A stretch of DNA of 64,000 nucleotides from Nilaparvata lugens (GCF_014356525.2 NC_052511.1:49056832-49120831), one strand, 5' to 3'. Counted from the first letter of the stretch, positions 9,985 through 20,445 are shown. Notes: generated from the sequence alone by a model not told the origin. Program-made: numbers and translations.

Positions 9985-10696
9985 TACTCACACAACTTTC
10001 CTTGCTCATATTTGAAACTACGATCAGACTTTTGTATATGTGTGTAAATAATTATTGTTTGCAGAGTACTTTTTCCTTTTTGTAAATAATTGTGAAATTC
10101 GATGATTTTTTTAGTCGTCATTTTTTTAAAGTCGTCAAAACAGCTGTTCTACAGATGAAATATCTCGACTATGTGTTCTTTTTATGAACTGCTCTACCTA
10201 CCTACCTCATGCACGAAAAGGAGGTTACAAAGTCCATTTCTCAAGGATGGGGTGGACCCCCCATTAGTTTCCCAGAAAGGAGACTCATGCCAGTTAATAG
10301 AGTTGATAAATAACTATACAGAGTATGAATTTGAAAAAAATCGGTCAAGTTATTTTGAGAAAATCGTGAAAAACATGGTTTTTTATTGATTATCCGCCAT
10401 TTTTCACAAGAATATTACGGAGCTCCTGCAATTTTCTCAGAAATGAGACTCATGTCAGTTGATAGGGCTCATAAATAGCTATCCATGGTATGAATTTGAA
10501 GTAAATCGTTAGAGCCGTTTTCGAGAAAACCGTGAAAAACATGGTTTTTTAGTAATTATCCGCCATTTTTTCCGCCATTTTGAATTAAATTTTATTGAAT
10601 TTCTTATTGTCAGATCCTCATGGTATAAGGACCTTAAGTTTAAAATTTCAAGTCAATCGGTTGATTAGGAATGGAGTTATCGTGTTCACAGACATA

Positions 10697-10765
<69 letters not shown>

Positions 10766-10905
10766 ATACAGACCAATACCCAAAAACCACTTTTCTGGAC
10801 TCAGGGGACCTTAAAACGTATAGAAATTTAGAAATTGGGGTACCTTAATTTTTTTCGGAAGGCAATACTTTCCTTACCTATGATAATAGGGCAAGGAAAG
10901 TAAAA
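9985..10905. mobile_element. Composite repeat with CTTTCCTTGC / GCAAGGAAAG ends and (CA)n core
   Basis: CAACTTTCCTTGCTC near 9,992 and GGGCAAGGAAAGTA near 10,890 are inverted termini. Inside are two related blocks of about 160 bp (10,260-10,410 and 10,430-10,570), each with GTGAAAAACATGGTTTTTTA and TATCCGCCATTTTT. A (CA)n tract of about 80 bp follows at 10,684-10,762. The open frame across the (CA)n is low complexity. The class of element is unknown. Confidence 0.5.
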
Positions 10906-11420
10906 AAAGGCGTGATCAAATTTTTCTGTCCGATCACGAGATTTGGCAGAAACAGCTGAAAACTGGAAAATTAGCCGAAAATACGAGGTTCTTGGGCCAC
11001 TCTGTATCTAGCACAAGGAAATTTTGCATGAAGAAATTGGTTCTGGACTTCTCTTATGCACCCAAATAATATATTAAAAAATCAGAACTACAATATAAAT
11101 TGCATGCACCAATGTATATAGTGACTGGACTATTGGTACATGTTTCCCCAATCGGGCCCTATTCTTTCAATAATATTATGGAGAATTACCACAACATCTC
11201 ATACCATACAATCAAATTATGAAGATGCATCTCATTAGCAACATTTATTATACTCATCACAATAATCAGCGAAGCGATAAGCAAATTGCTGTCTCTTGTG
11301 TCATCCATCCGAAATAGCAAAGTTACAACTTGCAAAGTTCCAGTTCAGCTTGCAACTTGCGAAACTTTACAAATAATCCAATGCGCTCAACTCTGATGCG
11401 AGCGTAAATATTTCACCAGA
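10906..11420. other. No gene; contains a minus-strand relative of the 5.7-kb insertion
   Basis: Positions about 11,165-11,225 are the reverse complement of the 5,717-5,780 segment (shared GGTATGAGATGTTGTGGTA). The rest shows nothing I recognise. Confidence 0.45.
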
Positions 11421-11429
11421 CGATATTAT

Positions 11430-11925
11430 GAGAGACTGTGAGAAAGGAAGAGAAAGAGTAGGAGTGAGTCAGAGAGTGTGTGTGAGCCAGAGAGAGTGTT
11501 TGAAAGATGAAAAGAGGGAGAATGTGTGAGAGAGAGAGAGTGAGTATGAGCCAGAGAGAGTGTGTGAGAGAGAGAGTGTGTGTGTGAGTATTGAAGTATC
11601 GTGAATTAAACATCTTCTATAGTGGGGTCCACGTTATAATGGCAGTGTTTGATTAGCAATGGTGTTGCTATCCTTGTCTATTATTCAACAAAGCGGATAG
11701 TGCTATCTCTTTCTCGCTTTGCTCTGTTGCCAGTGTGAAAGAGAAAAGAGAGAGAAAGAGTGAGAGAGAGTGAGTGTGTGAGAGAGATAGAGAGTGTGTG
11801 TGAGAGATAGATGGTGGGAGTGACAGAGGGAGAGTGAGACTGAGAGAGTGTTGTGGGGGGATGGAGGGGCGAGAGTGAGTCAGAGGGTGTGAGAGAGAGA
11901 GAAGAGAGTAAGGAGTGGAGTTGAT
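11430..11925. repeat. Low-complexity GAGAGTGTG-rich tract interrupted by a family A fragment
   Basis: Purine-rich GA/GT microsatellite sequence spans 11,430-11,605 and 11,740-11,920. Between them (11,620-11,738) is the left end of a family A MITE, TAGTGGGGTCCACGTTATAATGG with GACAAAGCGGATAG-type interior. The minus-strand open frames here are LSLSLTHS-type by-products of the tract. Confidence 0.7.
11620..11738. mobile_element. Family A MITE (copy 4), left part only
   Basis: The left terminal repeat and the GGTGTTGCTATCCTTGTCTATTATTCAACAAAG block are present. The element stops at TGTTGCCAGT, where GA-rich repeat resumes. The same CTCTTTCTCGCTTTGCTCTGTTGC variant recurs in the copy at 53,165-53,619, so the two belong to one subfamily. 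Confidence 0.65.
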
Positions 11926-12044
11926 AGTTCTCTATAGCTTGGTAATAATAAACCATTTGAAGTTGTCGTTCAAGATGTAACGACAACTCCGCTATACAAA
12001 TTGCCACCCTTGTACTACATGCGAATTTGTGTTCTACTAATTTC

Positions 12045-12325
12045 AAGAGAGATTAGATTAGATTTCTTTATTTATGTATGTTACAATATTTACTGGCTTA
12101 TACACTAATTTACATTAAATGACGATAATGCTCGTTATTCAACAAATTTTCCAAAGTATAAATAATTAATCAATGAGAATAAAGATTGAATGCAATTAGA
12201 ATAACGATAATATAATAATGTGATGTAACTTCATAAATCGGCGGTGTTTCAACAAATAATTGTCAATTCTCTAAGAAGGATATAAAATAACATCCTTCCC
12301 ATTAATACACGACTGGGCGAGAGTG
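12045..12325 (-). mobile_element. LINE 3' tail Y, minus orientation
   Basis: On the minus strand this reads GTGTATTAATGGGAAGGATG...GAGAATTGACAATTATTTGTTG...CCAGTAAATATTGTAACATAC...AAAGAAATCTAATCTAATCT. It matches the plus-strand segment at 42,065-42,350. The (AATCT)n terminus is typical of a non-LTR retrotransposon 3' end. No coding part is present. Confidence 0.6.
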
Positions 12326-12329
12326 GGAT

Positions 12330-12598
12330 TGATTGAGTACATTATTTATGTAGATTATAATATATACTGGCTTTTACACTTATATACAAAGGCTTACAAT
12401 ACAGCAAAATTATAGATGAATTTACAAAATATAAATTGAGAAAATAACTATTAAATTGTATATAATATGATAAAAAAATTGTAATAACTATAGATAATAT
12501 TGTTATGCATCTACATAAATTGGCGGAGTTTTGGACATATCAATGACCATTCTTCGAAAAGAATATTCAAAGTATTCTTCCCACTAACTCTCTACCAA

Positions 12599-12600
<2 letters not shown>
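12330..12600 (-). mobile_element. LINE 3' tail X, minus orientation
   Basis: On the minus strand this reads GGTAGAGAGTTAGTGGGAAG...GATATGTCCAAAACTCCGCC...TGTAGATGCAT...CCAGTATATATTATAATCTACATAAATAATGTACTCAATC. It matches copies at 39,880-40,165, 41,735-42,030 and 63,560-63,850. The (AATC)n end indicates a 5'-truncated LINE. Confidence 0.65.
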
Positions 12601-12672
<72 letters not shown>

Positions 12673-12680
12673 CAGAGTGA
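12600..12680. repeat. (GA)n microsatellite
   Basis: There are about 35 GA dinucleotides, interrupted only near the right end. It lies exactly at the junction between LINE tails X and Z, as (TC)n does between the same tails on the other strand at 41,641-41,664. Confidence 0.9.
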
Positions 12681-12684
12681 GAGA

Positions 12685-12764
12685 GAGATCGATTGATTGA
12701 TTCATGCCTTTATTCAAAACCTTGGAGGGCGAAGTTAGGGCGCATCCTAGGGCCCAAGAGAGGA

Positions 12765-12825
<61 letters not shown>

Positions 12826-12880
12826 CAAAGAGAGAGTGAGAGAAAAAGAAAGAGTGAGAGAGAGAGAGAGTTTGTTGTAG
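12685..12880 (-). mobile_element. LINE 3' tail Z fragment, with (TA)n and (GA)n
   Basis: On the minus strand, GGGCCCTAGGATGCGCCCTAACTTCGCCCTCC...AATAAAGGCATGAATCAATCAATC is a diverged tail Z (compare 41,571-41,640). A (TA)n run (12,769-12,802) and further (GA)n follow. The open frames here are repeat by-products. Confidence 0.55.
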
Positions 12881-13119
12881 CTTTCGAATTGGTTCCTTAG
12901 TCTTTGTCTTTGCCAAGTTATATAAATTGTAGTTTAAGGTGATGAATGATTAGCGATGAATTCTTAATGCTTAATTATATCAAATTCAAATGAATTCAAA
13001 TTTATTCACTACAAAATTCATACAAAAAATGCACAAAAGTATTGAACGACAGCTAGGGTACAAGTAAACAAGTTACAGATCAAATATTGATTTTATCAAT
13101 GAAAATCATACATAATTCA

Positions 13120-13558
13120 TAGTGAGGTCCATTATAAAAATGGCAGAGGAGGAAGACGGGATAACAGAGATACATGTAGAGAGGTTCACGTTAGTGATAA
13201 TGACAGTTGGGAGAAATATGAAAGCAACGTTGCCAATTCTCTGTGTTGCCACTGCCTGATATAGAGGATACCAGTATTATTAAAATATCTAATGTAATAT
13301 TAACTGTTCATTCTTGTTTGATATATAAATGTATAAAATATATTTTGTCAAGCAAAAATATTTTTCATTGATTGGATAATAAATTTCTGCTATTGAGATT
13401 GAATAATTTGTCAATTATATTTCTACATTGTTAAAATACCGATGTGAGAGCGTTGCAGTGCTAGAAAAAGGATAGCGTTATCTGATTTGTCGAATGATAG
13501 ACAAGGATAGCAACACCAATGTTAATCAAATACTGCAACTATAACGTGGACCTCACTA
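13120..13558. mobile_element. Family A MITE (copy 5)
   Basis: The right end CTGCAACTATAACGTGGACCTCACTA is intact. The left has TAGTGAGGTCCATTATAAAAATGGCAG and then, about 57 bp in, a second left-end-like block (GAGGTTCACGTTAGTGATAATGACAG). One copy is therefore inserted in, or partly duplicated onto, another. Confidence 0.7.
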
Positions 13559-13762
13559 TGGTCATATTCAGAATAAGACCGACCACACATAACAATAGTA
13601 ATTGAGTTATCGCATGTTGCTCTGTGATTCAGAATCTACTATAAAAATGCTTACAAAGGCCGTGAAAAATTCTCTGATCTTTCAAATTCTTTGCCAAAAA
13701 GATGAGAGAGCGAGCTTACACGGTGAATAATGTACCGAATACTCTTTCTAACATCGTTAAAT

Positions 13763-14156
13763 ACTAGTAGTTCTGTGAACAGTAGACCTCACGCAGTATT
13801 CTCATCCACAAGTACCTGATTGAAACTATAGACTTTATGGAAATACAGCAATAGACTGGCTTCTCCACACATCTGTGTAATCACTTGTCAGCTGATTTAT
13901 GATGAATAATGCTATATAGTCTGATTTTTACTCTAATATTGGCGTATGAAGGAGGCTCCTTTTTCCATTTATATTATCATTGAAATGCAAAATTTCTTGT
14001 ATATACGTCGACGCGCAATTAAAAAAGGAACATACGTGTCAAATTTCATGAAAATCTATTACCGCGTTTCGCCGTAAATGCGCAACATATAAACATTCAA
14101 TCATTAAGAGAAATGCCAGACCGTCGACTTGAATCTTAAACCACTTCGCTCGGTCA
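13763..14156. mobile_element. Family E repeat (copy 1), short form
   Basis: The copy runs from ACTAGTAGTTCTGTGAACAG to CCACTTCGCTCGGTCAA. It carries the family blocks GACTGGCTTCTCCACACATC, TGGCGTATGAAGGAGGCTCC, ACGTCGACGCGCAAT and ATGAAAATCTATTACCGCG. Copies occur at 21.5, 29.4, 43.6, 47.9, 48.3 and 60.9 kb. The word TAGACCTCAC lies near both ends as a direct repeat. No coding capacity; class unknown. Confidence 0.75.
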
Positions 14157-14339
14157 ATTATAGTCTCTTCACTATTTTAGTCTATGTCAATCTTTTCAAA
14201 AAATAAATTTACCATAGCCTCCAATAATAGGAATCAAACTGGAGATGCAACTTTTGTTTCATCATTTTAGTTTTATATTTTCGGGTTTACTGGTTGCTAA
14301 AATTATTTTATTATTCATTCTTTTATTGATTCATACTAC

Positions 14340-14425
14340 AAGTACATCATGAAAATGATTTATTTGCCTTTATTAGGGCGGAGTTAGGACTCCTGGTCCT
14401 AGGGAGAGAAAAAATAAGGTAACCT
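14340..14425 (-). mobile_element. LINE 3' tail Z fragment, minus orientation
   Basis: On the minus strand, CCTAGGACCAGGAGTCCTAACTCCGCCCTAATAAAGGCAAAT closely matches tail Z at 41,585-41,625. Only the terminal ~80 bp is present. Confidence 0.6.
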
Positions 14426-14821
14426 TGTGCTATTCCTCTCCCAAATTTAGATAAGGTTACACATACTCCGAAATAGGTCAAGTCAATATCAAGTTGTTCA
14501 GTTCTCAGTTATATTAACAAAGTAGATTTTTAGATTTGGATGCTTTAAAACCAAACATAGAAGAAACATTTCAGATAATTATCATTCAAATAAGAAATAT
14601 TCACTATGAAGTTATATTATCTATCTCATATTATCCATTTTGTTCTGTCATTTATCAAGTTTCCCCTCATTGTTCTTGATAAAACCCTAGATTATTCTCT
14701 TAAAATATCACGACTCCATTAAAAAGTTACAAACATGTCATCATCTGTGTGACAATTTGAAATACTTCAGCACTTGAAGTAATTTGTACTTGTTTAACGG
14801 TTTTCATGACCATATTTGGAG

Positions 14822-15020
14822 AGCTCGGGCGTGTCTAGTCTCGGCCAGTGAGTATAGAATACAAATTATATTCCATAAATATAATTTATATATAATATAA
14901 ATTATATTCCATACTCACAGGTCTCGGCCAATGACAGTCGAGCTCAACCTCCATTGAGCGACAGCTAATAGCCAATCGTAGAGCTTCTCTCTTACTATAT
15001 ATTCTGCTGCTCAATATTTA
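14822..15020. mobile_element. Family W repeat (copy 2) with AT-palindrome insertion
   Basis: GGGCGTGTCTAGTCTCGGCC matches the repeat at 7,021. An AT-rich palindrome (about 14,852-14,920, GTATAGAATACAAATTATATTCC ... AATTATATTCCATAC) interrupts it. A repeated GTCTCGGCC(A/G)(A/G)TGA block lies on both sides of the insertion. Confidence 0.55.
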
Positions 15021-15340
15021 AAATTCCAATGTTCACTAGAGAATGATGCTGGTGTAAAAACCTGAACTAGTATCTCAAATTGTTTTCAATAGTTTTACAA
15101 TATCAAGCTGTTTTCATTCAATTACTAATTAATATTAAACGAAAATCTAAATTTCCATCTAGCTGTTCACCCTGTTGTCAATATTTGCAGTTGCAGAAGT
15201 CTTTGAGGTGTTTTGCAGCTTTTAATTTGGATTTTCGCTTAATAATAATTATTCATTTATTTTGAATAAATGCAATATCTCAGTGATTTCCACCAATTAC
15301 TAATTCATTTGGAGGGATGTGTGAATAACGTTTTCCTCCA
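15021..15340. other. AT-rich stretch, nothing recognised
   Basis: Only a 61-codon open frame without motifs (15,080-15,265) is present, with no repeat or terminal structure I can name. Confidence 0.35.
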
Positions 15341-15344
15341 CCTA

Positions 15345-16085
15345 CTGTCTAAAGTACTTACTTTACTCCCTGAAACATAATACTAAAGTGTCACTTTTTC
15401 GCTCTCGGTAGTAAAAAACAGAAAAACTCCCTAGGGAGTAAAAGTGACTCCATTTAAATAACATGGGAAGCATCTCTATTTTAAAAACTTACATGGTAAT
15501 AGGTAAGAAGGTCTAAGCTCAGATGAGAAAGCGTAATAGAGGTGTCTGTCATTGAGTCAACTGAATTCAATACCACAACCAGAAATTTGATCAACTTATG
15601 AAATATATGTTTGTTTGATATTATATTCTTAATATTAGTAGACGATAAAAATTTATACAATTTTTAAAATATTTTATTCTATTCAAAATACCAGCCAACA
15701 AATATTTTTTGATCTGCATTCTGCAATTTTCAAATCTGAACCGCGTGATCTGGAGTCAGCCATTTTTGGTAGCCTGCCCAGCTGATATAATTGTTACAAC
15801 TTTGGCCGATAGATAGCGCAATCGGCAGTGCCTATCAGACGACCGGTTTTTAGGTTTTAGATTTTAGGTTATGTTGTTAGGAAACATTGTCACCAATACG
15901 TAAGTTATCAGAATGATTTAATTTGCAGTTTCTATAAAAAAATGTAGATGGAGGAAAATGTTGTGTACATCACGAGCGAAAAATACTTTTTCTCCCTCAG
16001 GAAAATTGTTGCCCTCGGCTTCGCCTCGGGCTTCAAACTTTTTCCCACAGGGAGAAAAAGTCGTACTTTTCACTCTAGATATACA
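15345..16085. repeat. Unclassified repeat-like region with 'ctccctagggagtaaaagtgac' palindromes
   Basis: Inverted AAGTGTCACTTTT/AAAAGTGAC and CTCCCTAGGGAG palindromes occur at 15,385-15,450. A second block, TTTTTCTCCCTCAGG...CCCTCGGCTTCGCCTCGGGC...ACAGGGAGAAAAAGT, lies at 15,985-16,055. These resemble transposon subterminal palindromes, but I cannot delimit an element. The minus-strand 88-residue frame here has no known motif. Confidence 0.35.
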
Positions 16086-16231
16086 AATAGCTATTTCATT
16101 CAATAATGCATAATCCAATAAATTTGATCTATAATGAAAAGAGTGGGATGTAAAGCATCTCACCAGCAATAGTATCTGATCCATTATCTATGTGCCTGTT
16201 ATCAGTTCTATAATATTTTAACTGTGTAAAA

Positions 16232-16501
16232 CCATAGAGAAACAATAGCGTAAGTAGATATTACCATATGGTATAGGGCGTTTATGTCGCAACTTCTACT
16301 GTTATCTCAAGCCGATTACTGTCGATTTTTAATGTTTTGGCGGGGTGAGAGTGTATGAACGGCACAATATGAGAGACTACCAGCGTCACACAGCATCATG
16401 GGATAGAACTGCGTTGACTATGGGCTTGAGATAAGAGTAAAAGTTGCGGCATAAATGCCCTATAACATGGGATATCTACTTGCGCTATTGTTTTTCTATG
16501 G
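16232..16501. mobile_element. Family C element, complete, 5-bp TSD TAAAA
   Basis: Arms of about 85 bp (CCATAGAGAAACAATAGCGTAAG... / ...CTATTGTTTTTCTATGG) are inverted repeats. TAAAA flanks both sides (16,227-16,231; 16,502-16,506). The interior has TTTTGGCGGGGTGAGAGTGT and GGCACAATATGAGAGACTAC. It is 270 bp and non-coding. A 5-bp TSD beginning TA does not fit mariner (TA), hAT (8 bp) or piggyBac (TTAA), so the superfamily is open. Confidence 0.8.
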
Positions 16502-16839
16502 TAAAACCTTGAATAGTATTTCAAATTGTTTCAATAAACTTTGACAATACGAAATCATTTCTATTCAATATCATGGGATTACAACAACACGGATAGTTGA
16601 ATTAATAAAGTTTCAAATTATATTACTTGAAGAAATTTCCTTGCTATTTGAGATAAATAATTGTGAAAATTAAAGAGATAACCGTGTATTGAAGAGGTTG
16701 CCATACTTTTGTAATGCTTCACCAGGAGATATCCATGGTTGAATAATAGTCAAACAAATATCTGAATTCTAACCACATTTAAACAACTTTATCTCAAATT
16801 CAGGAAGTAAATACCGGTAGTAAATATACGCTGCCGTGA

Positions 16840-17110
16840 ATGATCCACCGACTCAGCTCCATTCACTCACCCAACGGAAGTTGTCTACCATGGATTTGAC
16901 CCCAGACCCCCCTACCTAACCCAGAACACTCTCCTCCCCAAAACGAACCCCCCCTTGTGAATTCCCCTCGAAAACTACCCCAAAACGGGTCCACCAACCC
17001 CCAAATTCGAAAAGCGCACTCGAACAAAATTATTCATCTGAGTTTCCCCCGAAGCTCCCCAAAGAGTAACCCCTGAGTTGCCCCCTGTATCCCTTTTTCC
17101 TGATGACCCT
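16840..17110. other. C-rich island without a gene call
   Basis: Strand-asymmetric C-rich sequence (repeated CCCC runs, e.g. GACCCCAGACCCCCCTACC) stands out from the AT-rich surroundings. It contains no repeat family found elsewhere in the window and no long credible frame. It could be single-copy host sequence such as a regulatory segment or exon-poor gene flank; nothing in the sequence decides this. Confidence 0.4.
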
Positions 17111-17330
17111 TGACCTTAAAATGCCAGAGAGCAGAGGTCACCAGAAAGGGTAGATGTAGGGAGGTGGAAGAGAGAGAGGTAGAGTTAGCATTGGTTACAC
17201 TACCGTTCAATTGTAAATGGAGAGATTCTCTTCTCTTGTGGATTATAGAGGAATATGTGTGGTTTATTGACGTAAATATTTTGAAGAGAAGCGATAAATT
17301 CATCACAGATTACAGTCTTAATGGTGAAAA

Positions 17331-17725
17331 TATCGGGGCAGAGCTGCGCTCGTTATTTTTATTTATTGATAAACAGAACACAATTCTCTAGAATGATCGT
17401 GTTTATATTTCACAGCTGGCTATACGTCATCTTATGAGTTTCGGGGATGCGATATTTTGATTTTTCACATACTCACTCTCTCACTCACTTTTTTACTATC
17501 CACAGCTGTTTCAGTCAAGGATGAATCATCCTTTTAATGTCGTCCATCGAGTTTTCCAAGGATGTGTAATCTGTGGAAATGTGGATTAGTGTAATCGAAT
17601 CTTTATATCATAAACCTACTATGTTCCAAGTTTCGTGAAAATCGTTAGAGCCGTTTTCGAGATCCGTTAAACATAAATAACCAGATATATAAATACAGAA
17701 ATTGCTCGCTTAATATAATAGGATA
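17331..17725 (+). mobile_element. QJ repeat (copy 2), internally deleted
   Basis: TATCGGGGCAGAGCTGCGCTCG (left end) is followed directly by the right part: CACAGCTG, GGATGAATCATCCTTTTAATGTC, CGTTAGAGCCGTTTTCGAG, GCTCGCTTAATATAATAGGATA. About half of the family's interior, seen at 52,393-53,164, is missing. Confidence 0.6.
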
Positions 17726-17788
17726 TTCTCAATATTGTTATTCACTAAGCATGTAGTCATAATAGTAGATGAGGTTCACCTTATAATA

Positions 17789-18411
17789 CAGGGTGACACA
17801 GAATAACGGGAATTTTTAAAAATGCCATAAAACATTAGTGGGAAGGGCAAATATGATTTTATTCAAACTAATGTGAAGCTCAATACTTGCCATTTGAGAA
17901 TTATTGGTAACATCTATCACTTTTCGACAATTACTTCTTCAAAATGGCTTCCTCCTGAACAAATACACTCTTAAAAATCTGTTTAGTATCTCTTAAAGAT
18001 CTTTTTAAAATCTGTGTTGAGATTCCTGAACGATTGCTGCAACATTTCAGCTGGGATATTGTTAATTTCATTTTGAGTTGTCTGTTATGATTCAACCACA
18101 GTTATTGGTCAAGTTGTGAAAACATGTGAATTGAGCTCCACAAACAGAAAATCGCAGGTGGACAGATCATGGAACCAGGAAACGCAGATGTTCCAGCGAT
18201 CAATGAGGAATCGTCAACACAGATTTCAAGAGTGTATTCGTTTAGGAGGAAGCCATCCTAAAGAAGTAATTGTCAAAAAGTGATAGATGTTATTAATAGA
18301 TCTCAAATGGCAAGTCTTGAACTTTACATTAGTTTGAATAAAATCATTTTTACCCTTCCCATTAATGTTTTATGGCGATTTTAGAAGTTCCCGTTATTCT
18401 GTGTCACCCTG
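17789..18411. mobile_element. Family B: inverted-duplicated transposase 3' ends, TA target (copy 1)
   Basis: The ends are CAGGGTGACACAGAATAACGGGAA and TTCCCGTTATTCTGTGTCACCCTG, with TA on both sides. The roughly 200-bp arms both encode the C-terminal tail of a Tc1/mariner-type transposase reading outward. The right arm (plus, about 18,175-18,285) reads RFQECIRLGGSHPKEVIVKK then stop. The left arm (minus, about 17,920-17,990) reads ECICSGGSHFEEVIVEK then stop. The catalytic core is absent, so it cannot transpose itself. Confidence 0.75.
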
Positions 18412-18465
18412 TATGATGATAGTACAGTATTCGATCAACAGTAACAATAGTAAGTTGGTGTAATA

Positions 18466-18796
18466 TCATAGAGAAGCAATAGCATAAGTAGATATCCCAT
18501 GGTATAGGGCGTTTATGTCGCAACTTTTACTGTTATCCCAAGCCAATAGTTCACGTAGTTCTTTCCTATGCAGCTGTGTAAAAAGTAAATTCGTATGGCT
18601 TTTGTTGGTGGGGAGTCCCTTGCGGGAAGGTGTGATGCTGGTAGTCTCTCAAATTGTGCCGTTCATACACTATCACCCCAACAAAACAGTAGAAATTGAC
18701 AATAATCGACAGTAATCGGCTTGAGATAACAGTAAAAGTTGCGACATAAATTCCCTATACCATGGGATATCCACTTACACCATTGTTTCTCTATGG
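18466..18796. mobile_element. Family C element, TSD TAATA, carrying a LINE fragment
   Basis: Inverted arms (TCATAGAGAAGCAATAGC... / ...CCATTGTTTCTCTATGG) are flanked by TAATA (18,461-18,465; 18,797-18,801). It is inverted relative to the 16.2-kb copy. Between GCAGCTGTGT and TGTGATGCTGG there are about 70 extra bases, described in the next entry. The 66-codon open frame across it is accidental. Confidence 0.8.
18571..18641 (-). mobile_element. 5'-truncated RTE-like LINE 3' end inside family C
   Basis: The segment AAAAAGTAAATTCGTATGGCTTTTG...GGGAGTCCCTTGCGGGAAGG is the reverse complement of the 3' part of the LINE end at 20,805-20,862. A TGTG-type short repeat lies on both sides, as expected for target-primed insertion. 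Confidence 0.65.
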
Positions 18797-18801
18797 TAAT
18801 A

Positions 18802-19190
18802 TGGAGTCACAATGGTAAGTGAGGTCCTTTTAGGAATACAGGCATCCTGCTCACACCCTGAAAATTACATGAATTTCTTTTTTCTATCACGATTTAAAAT
18901 ATTCTTGTGATAGCATGTTTCAGAGCTCGTTGCAAAAAACTGCATATTCCACGCTGATAAAAAATGGCATATTAATGTTGTAACTACCGTGTGAACCTTC
19001 CTATCCCACGTCTTATCGGGAATAATTAATTTGGAAAGGTGCATTATTCGACTCAACTCTGACCTTTCAACTCTCAACATGAAATGGGGAGGGCTGCTTG
19101 CAGGGGGCAGTTTTTTCTAGCATTTTCCACATGACAGCGGAGAATGGGCAAGAAACGGAATGAAATGAGATGAGAAAATGAGGGAGGGAG
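18802..19190. other. No feature recognised
   Basis: Mixed-composition sequence with no repeat copy elsewhere in the window. The 71-codon minus-strand frame (18,865-19,080) has no motif. Confidence 0.35.
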
Positions 19191-19213
19191 TGAAATGAGA
19201 ATGAAAGAGAGGG

Positions 19214-19424
19214 GAATCTGCAACTTGCGCCAAGCGGTCAGGATGTGTTTGGGGGAATCTGCAACTTGCGCCCAGCGGTCAGAATGTGTTTGGGGGGAAT
19301 CTGCAACTTGCGCCCAGCGGTCAGAATGTGTTTGGGGGAATCTGCAACTTGCGCCCAGCGGTCAGAATGTGTTTTGGGGAATCTGCAACTTGCGCCCAGC
19401 GGTCAGAATGTGTTTGGGCACTCA
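19214..19424. repeat. 41-bp tandem repeat, five copies
   Basis: The unit GAATCTGCAACTTGCGCC...GGTCAGAATGTGTTTGGGG starts at 19,214, 19,255, 19,297, 19,338 and 19,379. Copies are more than 95% alike apart from G-run length, so the expansion is recent. The overlapping open frames (LRQAVRMCLG / ATCAQRSECVW) are periodic by-products. Confidence 0.9.
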
Positions 19425-19429
19425 CAGAT

Positions 19430-20375
19430 TAAACGTAACAAAGTGAACGTCCGTGACGTCATCACGAGTGATGCCATTTCGCTCTCACTAGCAGCCGACA
19501 TTACGTTCCCCGACTGAAGGAGCGAAATTCAAATTTACTACAGTATCCTAAGGATGCTTCAAGCAAAACACTACTGTATTATGATAACATATTAGCCAAG
19601 TTAATGAGATACATATTTCTATCCTATAATTACATTCTAATTGATATTGAAAGATTGGGCTGGAACCATGATTGTACGAACAATCATTCATTAAGATACA
19701 GTCATCTTGAATGAATAATCTCTGTCAAATTGGTTCTAGCAGACACATCGTCTCAATAATTCGTTATAATGTTTTTAAATTCAAATTCAAATTCAAATTG
19801 AGTTTATTCACAGAAATCATTACAAATACAGTACACATGTATAAATAATATAAATACTTGTGAATTTTCCCCACATAGAAAAGTCTGTGTGTGGGGAGAG
19901 AGTTCTAATGTAAAACAACTTGTTACTAAAAAGAAAATTATAAATATTTACAATATAACTTTTGGCTTTTCATTTCTGAATTTTGTTGATAGATTGCCAA
20001 TTGTGTGTGTGATAGATAAAGATATATTTTTTGAATACTTAAAACCTTCAAACACTAATAACTTTGAACCTCCGTCACTCAGCGTAGCAAACATATCAAC
20101 AATGTTCCTTTTCTCACTCATGGTGACAGCCTGAAAGAGTCAATATGTGCTAATTATCGAAACGTTGATGAGCTGGTGTGGTTTTGACAAACCGGGGGAT
20201 TCCCGGTCGTCAACCTTTTCAACATACTGTCAGAGCTGGAAATTCGATGTATTCATGATTTCGTAAAAAATTCGTCAAAAGTTGAGATAAATCAATAGAT
20301 CACTTTTGGAGTCGAATAGGAAAGGAATGGTCGTTATAAAGAAGATTGTTGTCGGAAAGTTTATATACTGTTATC
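19430..20375. other. No gene; scattered AAATTCAAATTCAAATTC repeat
   Basis: A short (AAATTC)n run lies at about 19,777-19,800. An 81-codon open frame (19,889-20,134) has no recognised domain. Nothing else is supported. Confidence 0.35.
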
Positions 20376-20379
20376 ACTT

Positions 20380-20380
<1 letters not shown>

Positions 20381-20445
<65 letters not shown>

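Noticed and set aside
11413..12046. LSLTHS-rich minus-strand frames
   Set aside because: GA/GT simple repeat by-products.
17034..17391. Overlapping 90- and 93-codon frames on opposite strands
   Set aside because: No motif; the plus frame runs into the QJ repeat.
19214..19424. Possible CRISPR-like direct repeats
   Set aside because: Units are contiguous with no spacers, in a eukaryotic context.
19195..19517. Two overlapping plus-strand frames with Cys-containing repeats
   Set aside because: A 41-bp unit is not a multiple of three, so the peptide pattern shifts each copy. Not protein-like selection.
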